DNA of 64,000 nucleotides from Mytilinidion resinicola. Taxonomy: Eukaryota; Ascomycota; Dothideomycetes; Mytilinidiales; Mytilinidiaceae. Made by a program: the position numbers and the translations under genes. The notes beneath the pieces are model-generated. The model was not told where the DNA came from. It saw nothing but the letters and a program-made list of their open reading frames with translations, and made no database searches. Position 1 is the first letter of the stretch; each line of letters opens with the position of its first letter. Positions 24,143-36,192 of this stretch are shown here, piece after piece. The DNA lies in NCBI RefSeq assembly GCF_010093595.1, contig NW_022985438.1, positions 1,760,785-1,824,784 of the forward strand. Direction: 5' to 3'.

Positions 24143-25777
24143 TTATCGAACAGTGGCGCCCTTCAGGGTTACGACGGTACATAGACCAGCAGCAGTCTTC
24201 AGCTTGCTTAATCCGGTCTTCTTCGACTCGCCCTCCCCCGCCAATTGCGGCACCTCACCGACCTCGAAGCCAACCTCCAGATCATCAGTAGTAGTGAAGC
24301 CAGGCTGAATGGTCTCCCAGACCTTCTTCTTGGGGTTCAGCACGAGCTCTGGCTCGCCCTCCCATCCTTCGAAGTAGACTCTGTCTCCAGCCTTTGAATC
24401 AGGCGGGGGATTGACCAGCTCAACGGGCCCCTTGTGGCTGTCTTCGCCTTCAGAGACTCGTGGTGATGCTGCAAGAACCATGGCGGCAGACTTGATACCG
24501 CGCATAGTGACTGGCTTCAGGTTACAGACGGCTACGATCTTGCGGTTTTGCATCTCTTCCAACGGGATAAGGCCGTTCAGCCCAGAGCACACCGTCCGCA
24601 CGATTTGTCCCTCGTACTCAGACGTATTGTCTGTTCCTGCTGGGTCGCCACAAGCAATGGTGCTGACAAAGAGACTGTCGGCATTGGGATGTGTCGTAGC
24701 CTTGAGGATGTGTCCAACTCGCAGATCAATCAGACACGGGGAAAGTGGCTTTTCGACAGGCGCCGCTTTCTGCGGCTTCGGCTGCTTCACCTTCTTTTCC
24801 TTCTTGTTGCCTCCCTCCGCAGCGATTGGTGTCTCCTTGCCTACCGCCGCGGCCACAGCCTCGCCCGCCTGGTGCACCTTGTCCTTCGCCTTATCTTTCT
24901 TGCTCTTGCGTCCGCCCTGCGTCTCTGCCTGCTCGCCCGTCAGAGTCGTAGCCGTAGCTCCACCCGCACCCACTGCTCCCGCAGCCGCAGCCGCAGCCTC
25001 CTTCTCCTTCTTCTTGCGCTCCTTCTCAGCCTTAGCGTCGATTGGCTTGATCTTGAAGAGCACTTCGTCCGCATCAATAGTGACCTTGTTGTCCAGCTTC
25101 AACCCGAACACAGGTGCGTTCTGCACAAAGTCGACAAAGCGCACGATGTGATGGTATCCCTGCTCCCCAGTCCGCTCCTCTGCACTCCACTTGCCAACGA
25201 CAGGCGCCAGCTTCTCATACAGAGCAACGTCCGCGACGGACGGCTTGCTGCCCAGCAGGGTTGTGCGGGAAGACAAGTGCGTGTTCAGAGATGCGAGGCG
25301 CTCGTCCGTCTTCGCCTGGTCTTCAGAGGGAGAGGCAATATGGCTGGCTGTAATGAGCCATTGGGTGATCTCAGCCTTTTCAGCGTCGGTATAGTGGGCA
25401 GCGGGGAAGATGGCACCAGAGACTTTGACGGGATCGGTGGATGAGACGTCTGCAGTAGGGAAGGAGGCTTTAAGCAGGGAGACAAGGCTGCCGTCGAGAC
25501 TGGAGGTCGCCATAGTGCGTGTTGGTATTTGTGTTTGTGTTTGTGTCTGGTTCTGGTTCTGGTTTTGGTGGGGGTAGTGGAGTTGGAGTGGCAGCGTTGA
25601 CTGTAATCTGCGGTGGAAGGGTCTTGGTACGTTTGAGAGGGGACGGCTGGCGGGTTCAATCCTCCGGTGCACTCTTGGGAAAGCTGTATTTGGTCGTCGA
25701 AGATTGGCTCTGCGTAGTGTATGCCTAATAGTGGCGAAGTGCAGCAGCATCCGGACTCGCCAGAGTTCGGAGGTCAA
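24143..25777 (-). CDS. ARC1: tRNA-binding aminoacyl-tRNA synthetase cofactor (Arc1 / GU4 nucleic-binding / EMAPII type)
   Basis: Arc1 binds tRNA and tethers methionyl- and glutamyl-tRNA synthetases in the cytosol. The conventional start is the methionine of MATSSLDGSLVSLLKASFP (about 25513). It begins a GST-like N-terminal domain with SRTTLLGSKPSVADVALYEK and QNAPVFGLKLDNK. A lysine/alanine-rich linker (EKERKKKEKEAAAAAA, then KKDKAKDKV) gives non-specific RNA binding. The C-terminal tRNA_bind (OB-fold) domain contains LIDLRVGHILKATTHPNADS, AVCNLKPVTMRGIKSAAMVL and the EMAPII-like extension. The frame is open a further 88 codons upstream, from an ATG at 25777. That stretch is Arg-rich and nearly acid-free (MLLHFATIRHTLRRANLRRP...), which looks like a mitochondrial presequence (see findings). 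Confidence 0.93.
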   Translation of the reverse strand: MTSELWRVRMLLHFATIRHTLRRANLRRPNTAFPRVHRRIEPASRPLSNVPRPFHRRLQSTLPLQLHYPHQNQNQNQTQTQTQIPTRTMATSSLDGSLVSLLKASFPTADVSSTDPVKVSGAIFPAAHYTDAEKAEITQWLITASHIASPSEDQAKTDERLASLNTHLSSRTTLLGSKPSVADVALYEKLAPVVGKWSAEERTGEQGYHHIVRFVDFVQNAPVFGLKLDNKVTIDADEVLFKIKPIDAKAEKERKKKEKEAAAAAAGAVGAGGATATTLTGEQAETQGGRKSKKDKAKDKVHQAGEAVAAAVGKETPIAAEGGNKKEKKVKQPKPQKAAPVEKPLSPCLIDLRVGHILKATTHPNADSLFVSTIACGDPAGTDNTSEYEGQIVRTVCSGLNGLIPLEEMQNRKIVAVCNLKPVTMRGIKSAAMVLAASPRVSEGEDSHKGPVELVNPPPDSKAGDRVYFEGWEGEPELVLNPKKKVWETIQPGFTTTDDLEVGFEVGEVPQLAGEGESKKTGLSKLKTAAGLCTVVTLKGATVR

Positions 25778-26046
25778 AATTTGTCGAAGTCACCAAGCGA
25801 GTCGTCGAAGCACCACCGCTGCACGGCCCTTGGGGATGTGTATTTACGCCCACGGACCACCAAATGCATATTTATATGTATCAGTTCGAAAAAGACATCT
25901 TTTCTGATTGATTGTACGCTAGCTATGTGGCTTTTGCCATGCTGATACAATGGACAGGAACGCTCACGCTGCCGATGCAAGCAAATCTACCAGTCTAACT
26001 GAGACTTTTTAATGCAGACGAGCAATTGCCAGTCATAACAGCTTCC

Positions 26047-27460
<1,414 letters not shown>

Positions 27461-27715
27461 GATTGCAATTGGAGTGGAGGATTTGCGTGAGGTTTGTGTT
27501 GTTGCGCTGCGGAAGATGCGAGCTTGTGGACAGTCTGTCCAGACGTCGACGCTTGGATATAAAAACGAAAGCGCATTAGACAGCCCTGTGGCGGTGGGTT
27601 TTCCAGAGCGGATACGCTTCCCCAATAGGCTAAGTCGCTGTCTCAGAGCAGTCTAGGCGTATTCATTCACCTGACAAAAGACACGAGATGTGAGTTTTCG
27701 GTGACGGAGTGTAGA

Positions 27716-28620
27716 TCAGGTTACCCTTTGGCTGAACGGCTACATGCTAGCTGTGGTACCTTTCACAGTGGTATCGAGCGGGCAAGAATGGATTATGGGC
27801 AGTATATCTCCAAGTTTATGTTCATGTAGTGTAAATTAGATACCTCTTTCCTAAACGGAATCCTAATTGCTGGGCTACTCGTTACAGTGGTATCAAGCGA
27901 GCAAGAGAGAAGCCTAAGCACATCGACTAATCACTGCTAGGTTTCCAGGACTCTAACCACGATGTAAAGGCTGATCCATTGAAAGTCAGGCTGCATTTTA
28001 ACTGGTTAGCAACCTACTAGCCGTGGCCTTCCTTACAGTGGTGTTGAACGAGCAATATTAGAGCTTGAGCAGTGGTATCTGCTGTCCACGTGTCTAGCTT
28101 TGTGAATATTGCGTCCTTAAAGGATATAAAGTTCAACGCATTGAGAATCAAACTGCCTCTTGACTCGCAGGCAGTCTGCTAGCTGGACTACTCCTCACAG
28201 AGGTATCAAGCTAGCACAATTGGAGCCTGACTCAGTACTTTCTCTCCCTGCGTCAAAGCTTATGAGATTTTACGTCCTTGGCGGATGTAAAGGTCATTGC
28301 GTTAGGAATTAGACTCCCTCTTGACTAGCAGGCAATATGCCAGCTGAGCTACTCCCTACAGTGGTGCTGAGAGAGCAAAAGCGAGGCGAGAAGGGTCGTA
28401 TATAGCTCCGGGTGCCCAGACTGATCAATTCTGCGTCCTCGAACTACGTAAAAGTTGATGCAAAAGAAATCAGACCTCTTATTGACTGACCAGCTGTCTA
28501 CTGGTTGAGCCGCTCCTTACGGTAGTGTCGAGCGAGCAAGTGCTAAGCCTGAGCAGTGATATATGCATGTGCTTGAGCATATTACGTGGCTTGGCAGCAG
28601 ATTTGACGTCTTAAAGGATA
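27716..28620 (-). repeat. Tandem array of six degenerate tRNA-like repeats
   Basis: A conserved core (plus strand ACAGTGGTATCRAGCGAGC) recurs at 27764, 27882, 28034, 28196, 28357 and 28518. The last four copies are spaced 161-162 bp. Read on the minus strand, each unit carries an A-box-like element (clearest as TAGCTCAGCTGG at 28351-28340), an anticodon-arm-like segment such as GCCTGCTAGTCAAGAGG, and a B-box-like GTCTGATTC or GTCTAATTCC about 30 nt further on. The spacing between A- and B-like boxes fits a tRNA gene. No unit has an acceptor stem that closes, so these are not functional tRNAs. The copies differ by many substitutions. The best description is a decayed tandem or SINE-like array derived from a tRNA; no protein frame crosses it. 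Confidence 0.65.
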
Positions 28621-29125
28621 GAGGAGGAAGACACCGGCGCAAGGAGGCGTTGAAGTGGCGTAGACCCATCACGTGACGGAGAATTCCTCGGATTAACCGG
28701 GATCGCGCGCAACAAAACAACCCCAGACGCGCCAGGTTAGCCTGAACTCTCGAACAAGCAACTCCCGTCTCTCCATCCCAGCGCGCGTTGACATAAAGCG
28801 CCTCGTCATCCCCGTCTTCCATAATATGCCCTCCAGCTGTCTCTGTGCGCACACCCAACGAGAAAGACCCTGATTTTGGGGCGTGAAAAACGTCGCAGGT
28901 ACGTGTGAATTGATACGGAGCAGCTTGCCCTTCCTATTGTGCGCCTATTGTCGAGTCCTCACCTATTGTCCGGTTTTTCACCACACCCAGAGCTATTGTT
29001 CCATTGTACCTGTTGTCATCGGTTTCTACTTAAACGCACCTCTCGCACGTTTTCTTCCTTCCTCAACTTTCTCTCCTTCCTCAATCCTCTCTCATCCACC
29101 ACAATCCCTCTTATCACCACATCCT
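28621..29125. other. Region between repeat array and SUN gene
   Basis: No gene. Pyrimidine-rich sequence toward the right end suggests the promoter and 5' UTR of the SUN-domain gene. Confidence 0.5.
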
Positions 29126-29391
29126 GTAAGTCTACACGGTTATATTTACATCCCCAATTCTCTCATGACTGGCATCTGATCTGGGCTGCTTCATCTTTAC
29201 CCTCCTTATCATATCCTCAATTTCATCGCGTCATCAATCCAATCTCAATTGGCGTCTGATATGGACTGCTTCGACTATACCATCTTCATTTCACACTCTG
29301 TTTCCTTGCGTCGCCAATTCTACCAGCGTTCCGACTCAATTGCACCCCGCATGATATCGTCGGAAGGACCTCAGCTAACTTTGCTACACAG
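29126..29391 (+). other. Probable 5' UTR intron of the SUN-domain gene
   Basis: A good donor (CCTGTAAGT, G at 29126) and acceptor (TTGCTACACAG, G at 29391) bracket a 266-nt intron that ends 11 bases before the ATG of MASNTPYRRSS. Removing it would drop the in-frame upstream codons that begin at 29249. Confidence 0.55.
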
Positions 29392-29401
29392 TCAAGACAC
29401 A

Positions 29402-31297
29402 ATGGCCTCCAACACGCCTTACAGGCGCTCGAGCAGACTCGCATCAGCAACCCCTGCTCCAGCGAGGTCTGGAGCTGGTTCCGCGGCTGGATCCGTGAAT
29501 CAGAGCATCGCAGGGAGCAGAGCGACCCCTGGTCGCACCACCGGGAAGCGCGCTGGCCCACTGCCCAAGGTCGCAGTGAACCGTTCGCACGCATACGGAT
29601 CTGCGGGCCATGCCCACCGCGCAGATGACATCGCCCCTCCGACCACCGCATTCGACCAAGCCTTTGCGGCGCAGCGAGAATCAGCCCTCGAGCGCGACGT
29701 CACTGTCGCGAGGTTGAGCTCTTCCTCAAGGAGCCCTCAGCGAAGCCCAATAGAGAGCCGACCCAGCCAGATTCGCGAGCCCTCCCCGGTCCAGTCCGAA
29801 CTCGCCACCCCTTTCGAGCCAACATCGCTCATTGACTCTTCGAAGAGCTTTGGCGCCAATCACGAGGCTGGCTTGCACGCGGAGGCCTCTGTCCGCAACC
29901 TCAATGGCAACATTCACGCCCGACATAGCCCCGCTGCTTCTGACACTACTTCTCGAGGCGGAGGCCACCCTTCTCTACTCCGCGTCCTCCTGCGCATGAT
30001 CAAGCGCAACTGGCTCGACGTCCTCAAGGCCTTTGTGATGATGGTCGGCTTCGTGTTCTTCATTTCCATCTTCTACCGCGCTGTCACCTCTCTTTCCGTC
30101 AGTACCGAGCCTATCACGGACGCCGGCGACGCTATGAAGTCTCAATTCACCAGCACATGGGACTACGTCAAGAATGGCGTCCCTTTTAGCACTTCGGGCT
30201 CCTCGGATCTTTACCCCAGAGTCGTCAAGCTTGAGAATTCCGTCCAGGACATCCAGGAACATCTCCCAGAGCACATCGTCGTGCAAGTTGACCAAGTTAC
30301 CGGCGAACCTGTCATCAGCGATGCGTTTTGGCGAGCTCTTCGCAGCAAATTCTCTCAGAAGGGCTTATTCAACGTCGCCGATAAGGATCGCGAATGGAAG
30401 AACTTCCTCGTGAACAACGCCAAGAAGATTGAGAACGCCATCAACAACGACCGAAAGAAACTGCTCACACATTTCGACAATACGTTCATCTTAGCTCGCA
30501 AGCAACACCAGGTGTTGACCCGGGACGAGTTCGCGGAGCTGATGCAGAAAGACTACTTGGCGATGTCAGCTCGGGTTGAGAAGGAGGTTGAACGGGTAGC
30601 TAAACAGATCGGTACCGTTGCGATTCGCCAGCAGATCAGACTCGAGTCTCTTGCCTACGCCAATCTTCTCGCCAACAGCGAACTCTCGCTCAAGACTGTC
30701 AACTTCTTCTCCCCAGGACTTGGCGCCAAAATCATTCCGCGACTCACCTCACCCACTTTGACGAGGGATGTTTCTTGGAAAGCAATAGCCTTTAAGTTCC
30801 TGCTTTGGGCACCTCCACGGCACGCACCGATTACCGCTCTCGAGCGTTGGGAAGAAGCCTCCGATTGTTGGTGTACAGCAGCCAGCTCCACTAAGCAGTC
30901 TCAGCTGGCAGTCAATATGGCTATCCCAATTTTCCCCACTAGGGTCACAATCGAGAATATCCCTAAGGAAGGCACACTCAACTGGAAGTCAGCACCAAAG
31001 GACGTGGAACTGTGGGTGGAGATTGATGATCCCGACAGACGTGAGGCGGTTGAGATCTCCTTCAACGAGCTTCACAAGCCTTGCCAGGGATCTGGTCCAG
31101 GATCGAAGTATGTCTGCATCGGCACCATGATGTACGACATACACGGCCCAAATCACGTTCAGACTTTCGACTTGGAACTCGATCTCAAGGCCCATGACGT
31201 TCAAGTCGAACGTGCCATTGTTCGAGTGATCGAGACCTGGGGCAGCGACTACACTTGTCTTTATCGCATTCGCATGCACGGTGAGCATTTGGAATAG
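29402..31297 (+). CDS. SUN-domain nuclear-envelope protein (Sad1/UNC-84 type)
   Basis: SUN proteins of the inner nuclear membrane bind KASH partners and link chromatin to the cytoskeleton. The preferred start is ATG at 29402 (MASNTPYRRSSRLASATP), because the upstream in-frame ATG at 29249 lies in a probable 5' UTR intron. The nucleoplasmic N-terminus is Ser/Arg/Pro-rich and disordered. A transmembrane segment (LKAFVMMVGFVFFISIFYRAV) is preceded by basic residues (RMIKRNW). The lumenal coiled-coil region includes KNFLVNNAKKIENAINNDRK. The C-terminal SUN fold shows FPTRVTIENIPKEGTLNWKS, KYVCIGTMMYDIHGPNHVQT and a closing VIETWGSDYTCLYRIRMHG. The coding region is a single long exon of about 630 residues. 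Confidence 0.9.
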   Translation: MASNTPYRRSSRLASATPAPARSGAGSAAGSVNQSIAGSRATPGRTTGKRAGPLPKVAVNRSHAYGSAGHAHRADDIAPPTTAFDQAFAAQRESALERDVTVARLSSSSRSPQRSPIESRPSQIREPSPVQSELATPFEPTSLIDSSKSFGANHEAGLHAEASVRNLNGNIHARHSPAASDTTSRGGGHPSLLRVLLRMIKRNWLDVLKAFVMMVGFVFFISIFYRAVTSLSVSTEPITDAGDAMKSQFTSTWDYVKNGVPFSTSGSSDLYPRVVKLENSVQDIQEHLPEHIVVQVDQVTGEPVISDAFWRALRSKFSQKGLFNVADKDREWKNFLVNNAKKIENAINNDRKKLLTHFDNTFILARKQHQVLTRDEFAELMQKDYLAMSARVEKEVERVAKQIGTVAIRQQIRLESLAYANLLANSELSLKTVNFFSPGLGAKIIPRLTSPTLTRDVSWKAIAFKFLLWAPPRHAPITALERWEEASDCWCTAASSTKQSQLAVNMAIPIFPTRVTIENIPKEGTLNWKSAPKDVELWVEIDDPDRREAVEISFNELHKPCQGSGPGSKYVCIGTMMYDIHGPNHVQTFDLELDLKAHDVQVERAIVRVIETWGSDYTCLYRIRMHGEHLE

Positions 31298-32191
31298 GTG
31301 GAAGGATTAGGATGTTCTACATGCATTTGGTTTCTTATTGGTTTCTAACCTTTGGTGGCATTTGCGATCTTTGGAATGATCTGGGTTTGTTTTGTATCCG
31401 CGAAGGCCATTGTCGATACCCAATTTCTCTTCCACAACTTGCATGGAAGGAGTTCTGGTCTCGGATTATTGTTTCCTTCTCTTTATTCTCTCTCCTGCGA
31501 CGAGATACCCATGGAGTGTCTCTATTTCGCTATTGTCGACGCCAGATCATGTCTGTTGTCGTAGCTTCATGAAAGCATTGGCGGCCTTTACTATCGGGAA
31601 GCCTCATACCAGCATAGTTATTACCTGATCATGAATCGAAAAGAATGTTCTGCTTAAATCCCTCGGTCTTCTCTTGACTTGATACAATGACAGCGCATTG
31701 GCCTCTGGATACTCTACTGCCTAGAGTCTCCAAGTCTCAAGACTTCTTGTTCGCATCCAGGAACCAATTCAATTCTTTGAAGTATTGAACTAAAGCAAAC
31801 AACCATGCACGCATTCGTGATTCTACAAAGGTACAGTAAAACTTCTTTTCGTCAAATACACACTCCCTCTACGGTTGCGTACACTTGCTTAACAGCGTCT
31901 GAGGTGGCCTGGTGAGCTATCAGGCTTGCCACAACTGTCGTTTCGCAATTTTGATAACAGACTAATGCTCTCGGTAGTACAAAGGTACTACTTCAAATTC
32001 GCGCTAGTGTTTGTCACTGCCTGGGCTTGGCTGTCGTCAGAGTGTTGCCTCTCAGGCCTCTCAGCTACCCCGCGACTTTAGCGGGAGGTACATATATGAA
32101 CCGACGCGCCTCCATCCTTGGAGTACATGCGCTGCGTACACTTCTATACTCTTCATCCTGCTGATTAACCACCTCCCCCAGCTCCATCAAG
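31298..32191. other. Intergenic region upstream of UCH gene
   Basis: Nearly 900 bp without a supported gene. The rightmost part (around 32100-32190) has a TATA-like stretch (ACATATATGAA) about 100 bp upstream of the UCH start. Confidence 0.5.
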
Positions 32192-33062
32192 ATGGCAGAG
32201 TCAGAGAACCCAGATGTACCTCAGAACAGGAAAAGGTTTGTGCCGCTAGGTGTGTTGACAACCTTCCTGCCCCAGACGAGGTACATACTAACGCGCGTTG
32301 CACAGAGAACAACCCTGAAGTCATGTCCGCGCTGGTGCACAAGCTAGGACTCTCCGAAAAACTCGCCTTCCATGATGTCTTCAGTATAGACGATCCCGAC
32401 CTGCTCGCTTTTGTCCCCCGACCTGCCTACGCCCTCTTGTTGATCTTCCCAGTCAGCGACACATACGAGAACTTCCGCCTACAAGAGGACAAGGAGAAGG
32501 CAGTGTACGATGGCAGTGGTCCTGATGAAGAGGTCATCTGGTACAAGCAAACCATTGGCAATGCATGCGGTTTGATCGGACTACTTCACGGGGTGTCCAA
32601 CGGAGAAGCTCGCACCCACGTCGGTTCGTTAAAGGCTTCAAGCCTCCTACATATTATTTGGCTCACTAATCTCTCCCAGGGCCTGATTCGAGCCTAGAAA
32701 AATTGATCCAGGACGCTATTCCTCTCAAGCCAGCCGAACGTGCTGATCTCCTCTACGAGTCTCAAACCCTAGAAAGTGCCCATCAATCCGCTGCCGCTAC
32801 CGGAGATACTGCTGCACCTGATGCAGACGAGAAGGTTGACCTACATTACGTGTGCTTTGTTAAATCGAAAACCAACCATCTGTGGGAGATGGACGGTCGT
32901 CGCAAGGGTCCGCTCGACCGGGGCGAACTGGATGCTGATCAAGACGTATTGAGCGAGAAGGCTTTAGATCTTGGCGTACGAAGCTTCCTCAAGCGCGAGT
33001 CGGAAGCTGGGGGTGGAGATCTTCGATTCAGTCTCATAGTACTCTCGCCAAGTCTGGAGTGA
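32192..33062 (+). CDS. YUH1: Ubiquitin C-terminal hydrolase (UCH, peptidase C12; Yuh1/UCHL3 type)
   Basis: It removes small adducts from the C-terminus of ubiquitin and NEDD8-like modifiers. Exons are 32192-32249, 32306-32623 and 32680-33062, with introns GTGTGT...CACAG and GTTCGT...CCCAG. The catalytic tetrad residues are visible: Gln and Cys in KQTIGNACGLIGLLHGVSN, His in VDLHYVCFV, and Asp in WEMDGRRKGPLDRG. The N-terminus (RFVPLENNPEVMSALVHKLG) is the usual UCH start. The length of about 252 residues is normal. No C-terminal extension like those of UCHL5 or BAP1 is present, so it is the short type. Confidence 0.95.
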
Positions 33063-33874
33063 TGGCACAGGGAACATTATCGGACGGAGCGTTGCATTGG
33101 TCTGCATGGTCTGGCGTTATATCACAATTCCCACGCTAATTGTCTCATCATACTCGACAAGATATCAAAGATATAGACGCGCTCAGTGCAAGGATATGCT
33201 GCACTAACCTCACACAGTGTTGCCATCCACGCAGAAGCAGTGTGCCGTCCTAGCCGCAGTCCTCATGACCCCTCCGGACGTGCAATGCCCTGCGGGTGAA
33301 AATCGCCGAGCATAGTTGAACGCAGATGAGACACTCGATGGCTCCGCGGCGAACCGTCTTTAGTCGTGTGTCTGGAATGCACAATCCACGTGGAAAGCCA
33401 AGATAGACGCTCACCGGAACGCCCAATCAGTAAAAGCCCCAAAGCGATCTGAGTCGATGCCGAGAGCTATCTGTATGCGGAGTTATATGTTGCCCAGAAG
33501 CCTGGGTCGAATGGCAAGCTGTGAGTGCAGGCCTGAGGTTTAGAATGGTTGGTTGACTGAATTCAGAAAATGCTCTTTATTGTTCTGTCTTGCCGCATGC
33601 ATGCACCGATTTCGCCTCTAGGTGAACTTTTTTTTTTGGAGCCGTGTATGCGGGAAACGTCTCCTCATTCCAAACCAAACCTGCTTTAGTTTTGTTCCGA
33701 GTCAATCTGCCATTCTGGGTAGCGTAGTTTGTGCATCTCAAATCTTGAAATGGCTACGTATACGCCCGCGTCGCTCTCCTCCAATTCTTCCTCCTGATCT
33801 CGCAAGTTGAAAGTTTATTTTGGTCGTTGCTGCATTGACTACCTTACATGTGACCTGCAACGGGAAGGCCCAAA
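33063..33874. other. Intergenic region upstream of GPCR gene
   Basis: No gene supported. It contains a run of nine or more T residues near 33628. It probably holds the GPCR promoter. Confidence 0.5.
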
Positions 33875-36192
33875 ATGCCCGTCGTGAGAACCTCAAGAAT
33901 ACCTCCTCATTCAACTACTCACGGTGGGCTCCTAGGAAGCTTGCTCTTCTACCTCTTGACCTTCACCCTAAGCGTCCTTAAACGTTACATCTTCATCGAC
34001 TTCGCCATGCGCGATGGATCTTCCATCCAAGGTCTTAATCTGCAACATCGGGACCTAAATCCCTCTCGCATCTTTAACATCTATGCTAAATTGGTTGTCC
34101 AGTCCATCGCAGCAACCGCGGCGGCCATTAGTGTGGCGGCGACCCTTCTTGTTCTCTACTGGTTTTGCCGGATGCATAAGCGATTTCGACACAGGTACAC
34201 TTCCTAACTCCTTCTCATTCATCGTTAATCCGGTGAGAAAATCAGACTTAGCATGTTGCTGATCTATGGTGATCTGATGAAGTCAGCATGGTACTTCATA
34301 TTCGCAATTGAGAGTTTCCGCCATAACGTGGACACAAAGACGCCATTCTGCCAAGCCAGTGGCTTCTTCATACAATATGGCACAGAGACATGTGGTTAGG
34401 ATCTCATCGTTTCTTAAAGTTCAAGCAGATCTTAACTCTTAAGTCAGATTATGCGGTTCTCGTCATTGCAGTCCACAGCGCGCTTCAGGTCTTCCAGCCA
34501 GTGAGATCAGCAAAAACGGACGGTCTCTACCAGTACCGTAATTTTATTTATCTTGGAGGCATCTCCATCCCTATTATCATGGCCGCCCTAGCATTCATCA
34601 ATCCTACCGCTGGCTACATAGCCCAGGGCGCCTTTTGTACCCTTCCGTTGCGCCCATACTGGTACCGGCTTGCTTTGGCTTGGATACCGCGCTATCTGAT
34701 TGCCATAATCATAATGGGCTTAGCAGCTGCCATATACACAATCGTTGGCTTCGAGTTCCGCCGCTTTGCGAGGGCTTCAGGAGACTCAACCAGCTTCTCC
34801 GACTTTCCAGCAACACCGAGAGTGTCAGCCACTGACGGCAGTATTGACACATCAGCAGCTGCGGTACACACTGCCGTCACATCTCCTCAATTCCGGAGGA
34901 ACTCGTACGGGGGTCCAGATACAATGCATAGTCGTAAACCTTCGGTTGCGCTATCTATTCCCGAGACTACATTGTCTCAGCGTAGCTCAGTGGACTTCCA
35001 GGAGAAGTCTGCGGTGCCCTTCAAAATCGGCACTATCGCTCAAAACGACGGATCAGATGTACGCCCATCAATCACAAGCCTGGTGACGGCAGACACGAGC
35101 ATATCAGGTGAGTACAGTGAAATAAGCAAAGGCTCCCTGATAATATCTCAGCTAAACGAAACTCAAGGCGAATCCAATGTGCGTCGACCATCTGTCGTTC
35201 GTATCGACCCTGAAGCTATACACCCTTCAGACGCCACCCCGCATACAGCAAGCCAGAGCATGACCATACAGCGCACCCGCATCCAGCGTCAAATCCGCCT
35301 CCAATTCATCTACCCCCTCATATACGTCTGCATGTGGATATTACCCTTCGCCCTGCATTGCCTACAGTACCAAGACCGCTATGCCCAACATCCACCTTTT
35401 GTCCTCTCCATCCTCGTCGTCCTATGCCTCACCTCGATGGGTACGGTCGACTGCCTCATCTTTTCCCTGCGTGAGCGCCCGTGGCGCCACATGCCGCGCT
35501 CTGACCGCACCTTCTGGGGTAGCTTTGTCTGCTGGCACGGCGACGGCGACGACGAGCGCGCGCAGACATCTAGACAGGGTAGACACTCTTTAGATGACGA
35601 AAGCCGTCGTTCAAGCACGAATGTAGGTAGTGAAGCTCCACCCGCAACTCGAAATCAACATCTGGCATCTGTTTTCATTCCGCGAGTCAGCACAGCTCTA
35701 TCGGGCAATCCGCCTGCCCGCACGTTCTTGAGATACATCATCAAACAGCCGAAGCTGTCGAATGGGTCTACAGAGGAGCAGAAGAACGCCGCGGAGATAG
35801 CGCGGGAGCGGCTCAGGGTTGAGCAGGATGATCGGAGGCTGGCAAAAATGAGGGCCGATGAGAAGGCGGCGGCGGCTGCGGCGGAGAGAGAGGCTTTGGT
35901 TGAACAAGAGCAAAAGGAGGAGACGAGCGGAAGCGTGTATTCGCAATCGACAGGTGCTGGTCAGCTGGATCTGGAGCAGATCAAGGCCGACGAAAAGATG
36001 ACGGCGGCAGTAGCGGCAGAGAGGACAGCTTTAGCAGCACAAGAGCACGATGAAAAGGAAGAGACAAGTGGAAGTGTGTATTCGCAGTCGACTGGTGACG
36101 GACCACCAAACATGGAGCTAGGGGAGGCTGCAGATGGCGGTGACAGCGGTAATGAGACAAGCAGTATCACAGAGAATGTTGAGGAAGTGTAG
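33875..36192 (+). CDS. Git3/Gpr1-like seven-transmembrane receptor (putative nutrient-sensing GPCR)
   Basis: This belongs to the fungal Git3 class, which couples carbon or amino-acid cues to cAMP signalling at the plasma membrane. Exons are 33875-34194, 34246-34394 and 34448-36192. The first helix (SIAATAAAISVAATLLVLYW) is followed by FCRMHKRFRHR, and the next exon gives LSMLLIYGDLMKSAWYFIF and CQASGFFIQYGTETC. Then come DYAVLVIAVHSALQVFQP and helices up to IIMGLAAAIYTIVGFEFRRF. A long disordered third intracellular loop (about 180 residues, Ser/Thr-rich) separates the last two helices, IYPLIYVCMWILPFALHCL and LSILVVLCLTSMGTVDCLIF, which match the GPCR C-terminal domain of the class. The cytoplasmic tail has two copies of a 44-residue repeat. 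An in-frame ATG at 34007 would give a shorter extracellular N-terminus. Ligand unknown. Confidence 0.85.
35854..36117 (+). repeat. Two tandem 132-bp coding repeats in the GPCR tail
   Basis: Unit 1 is 35854-35985 and unit 2 begins at 35986. Each starts ADEK, has an Ala/Glu-rich helix, and then EETSGSVYSQSTG. The second unit has diverged in the helix but keeps the SGSVYSQSTG block intact. The unit length is a multiple of three, so the frame is kept. Confidence 0.85.

Noticed and set aside
24411..25444. Two plus-strand frames of 246 and 298 codons
   Set aside because: Antisense to the well-conserved ARC1 gene; their Ser/Leu/Arg-rich translations are what that gene's Lys/Ala-rich codons give in reverse.
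27716..28620. CRISPR-like array or functional tRNA gene cluster
   Set aside because: Repeat units are long and diverged with no short identical repeats and unique spacers, this is a fungal genome, and none of the units closes an acceptor stem, so neither CRISPR nor functional tRNAs fit.
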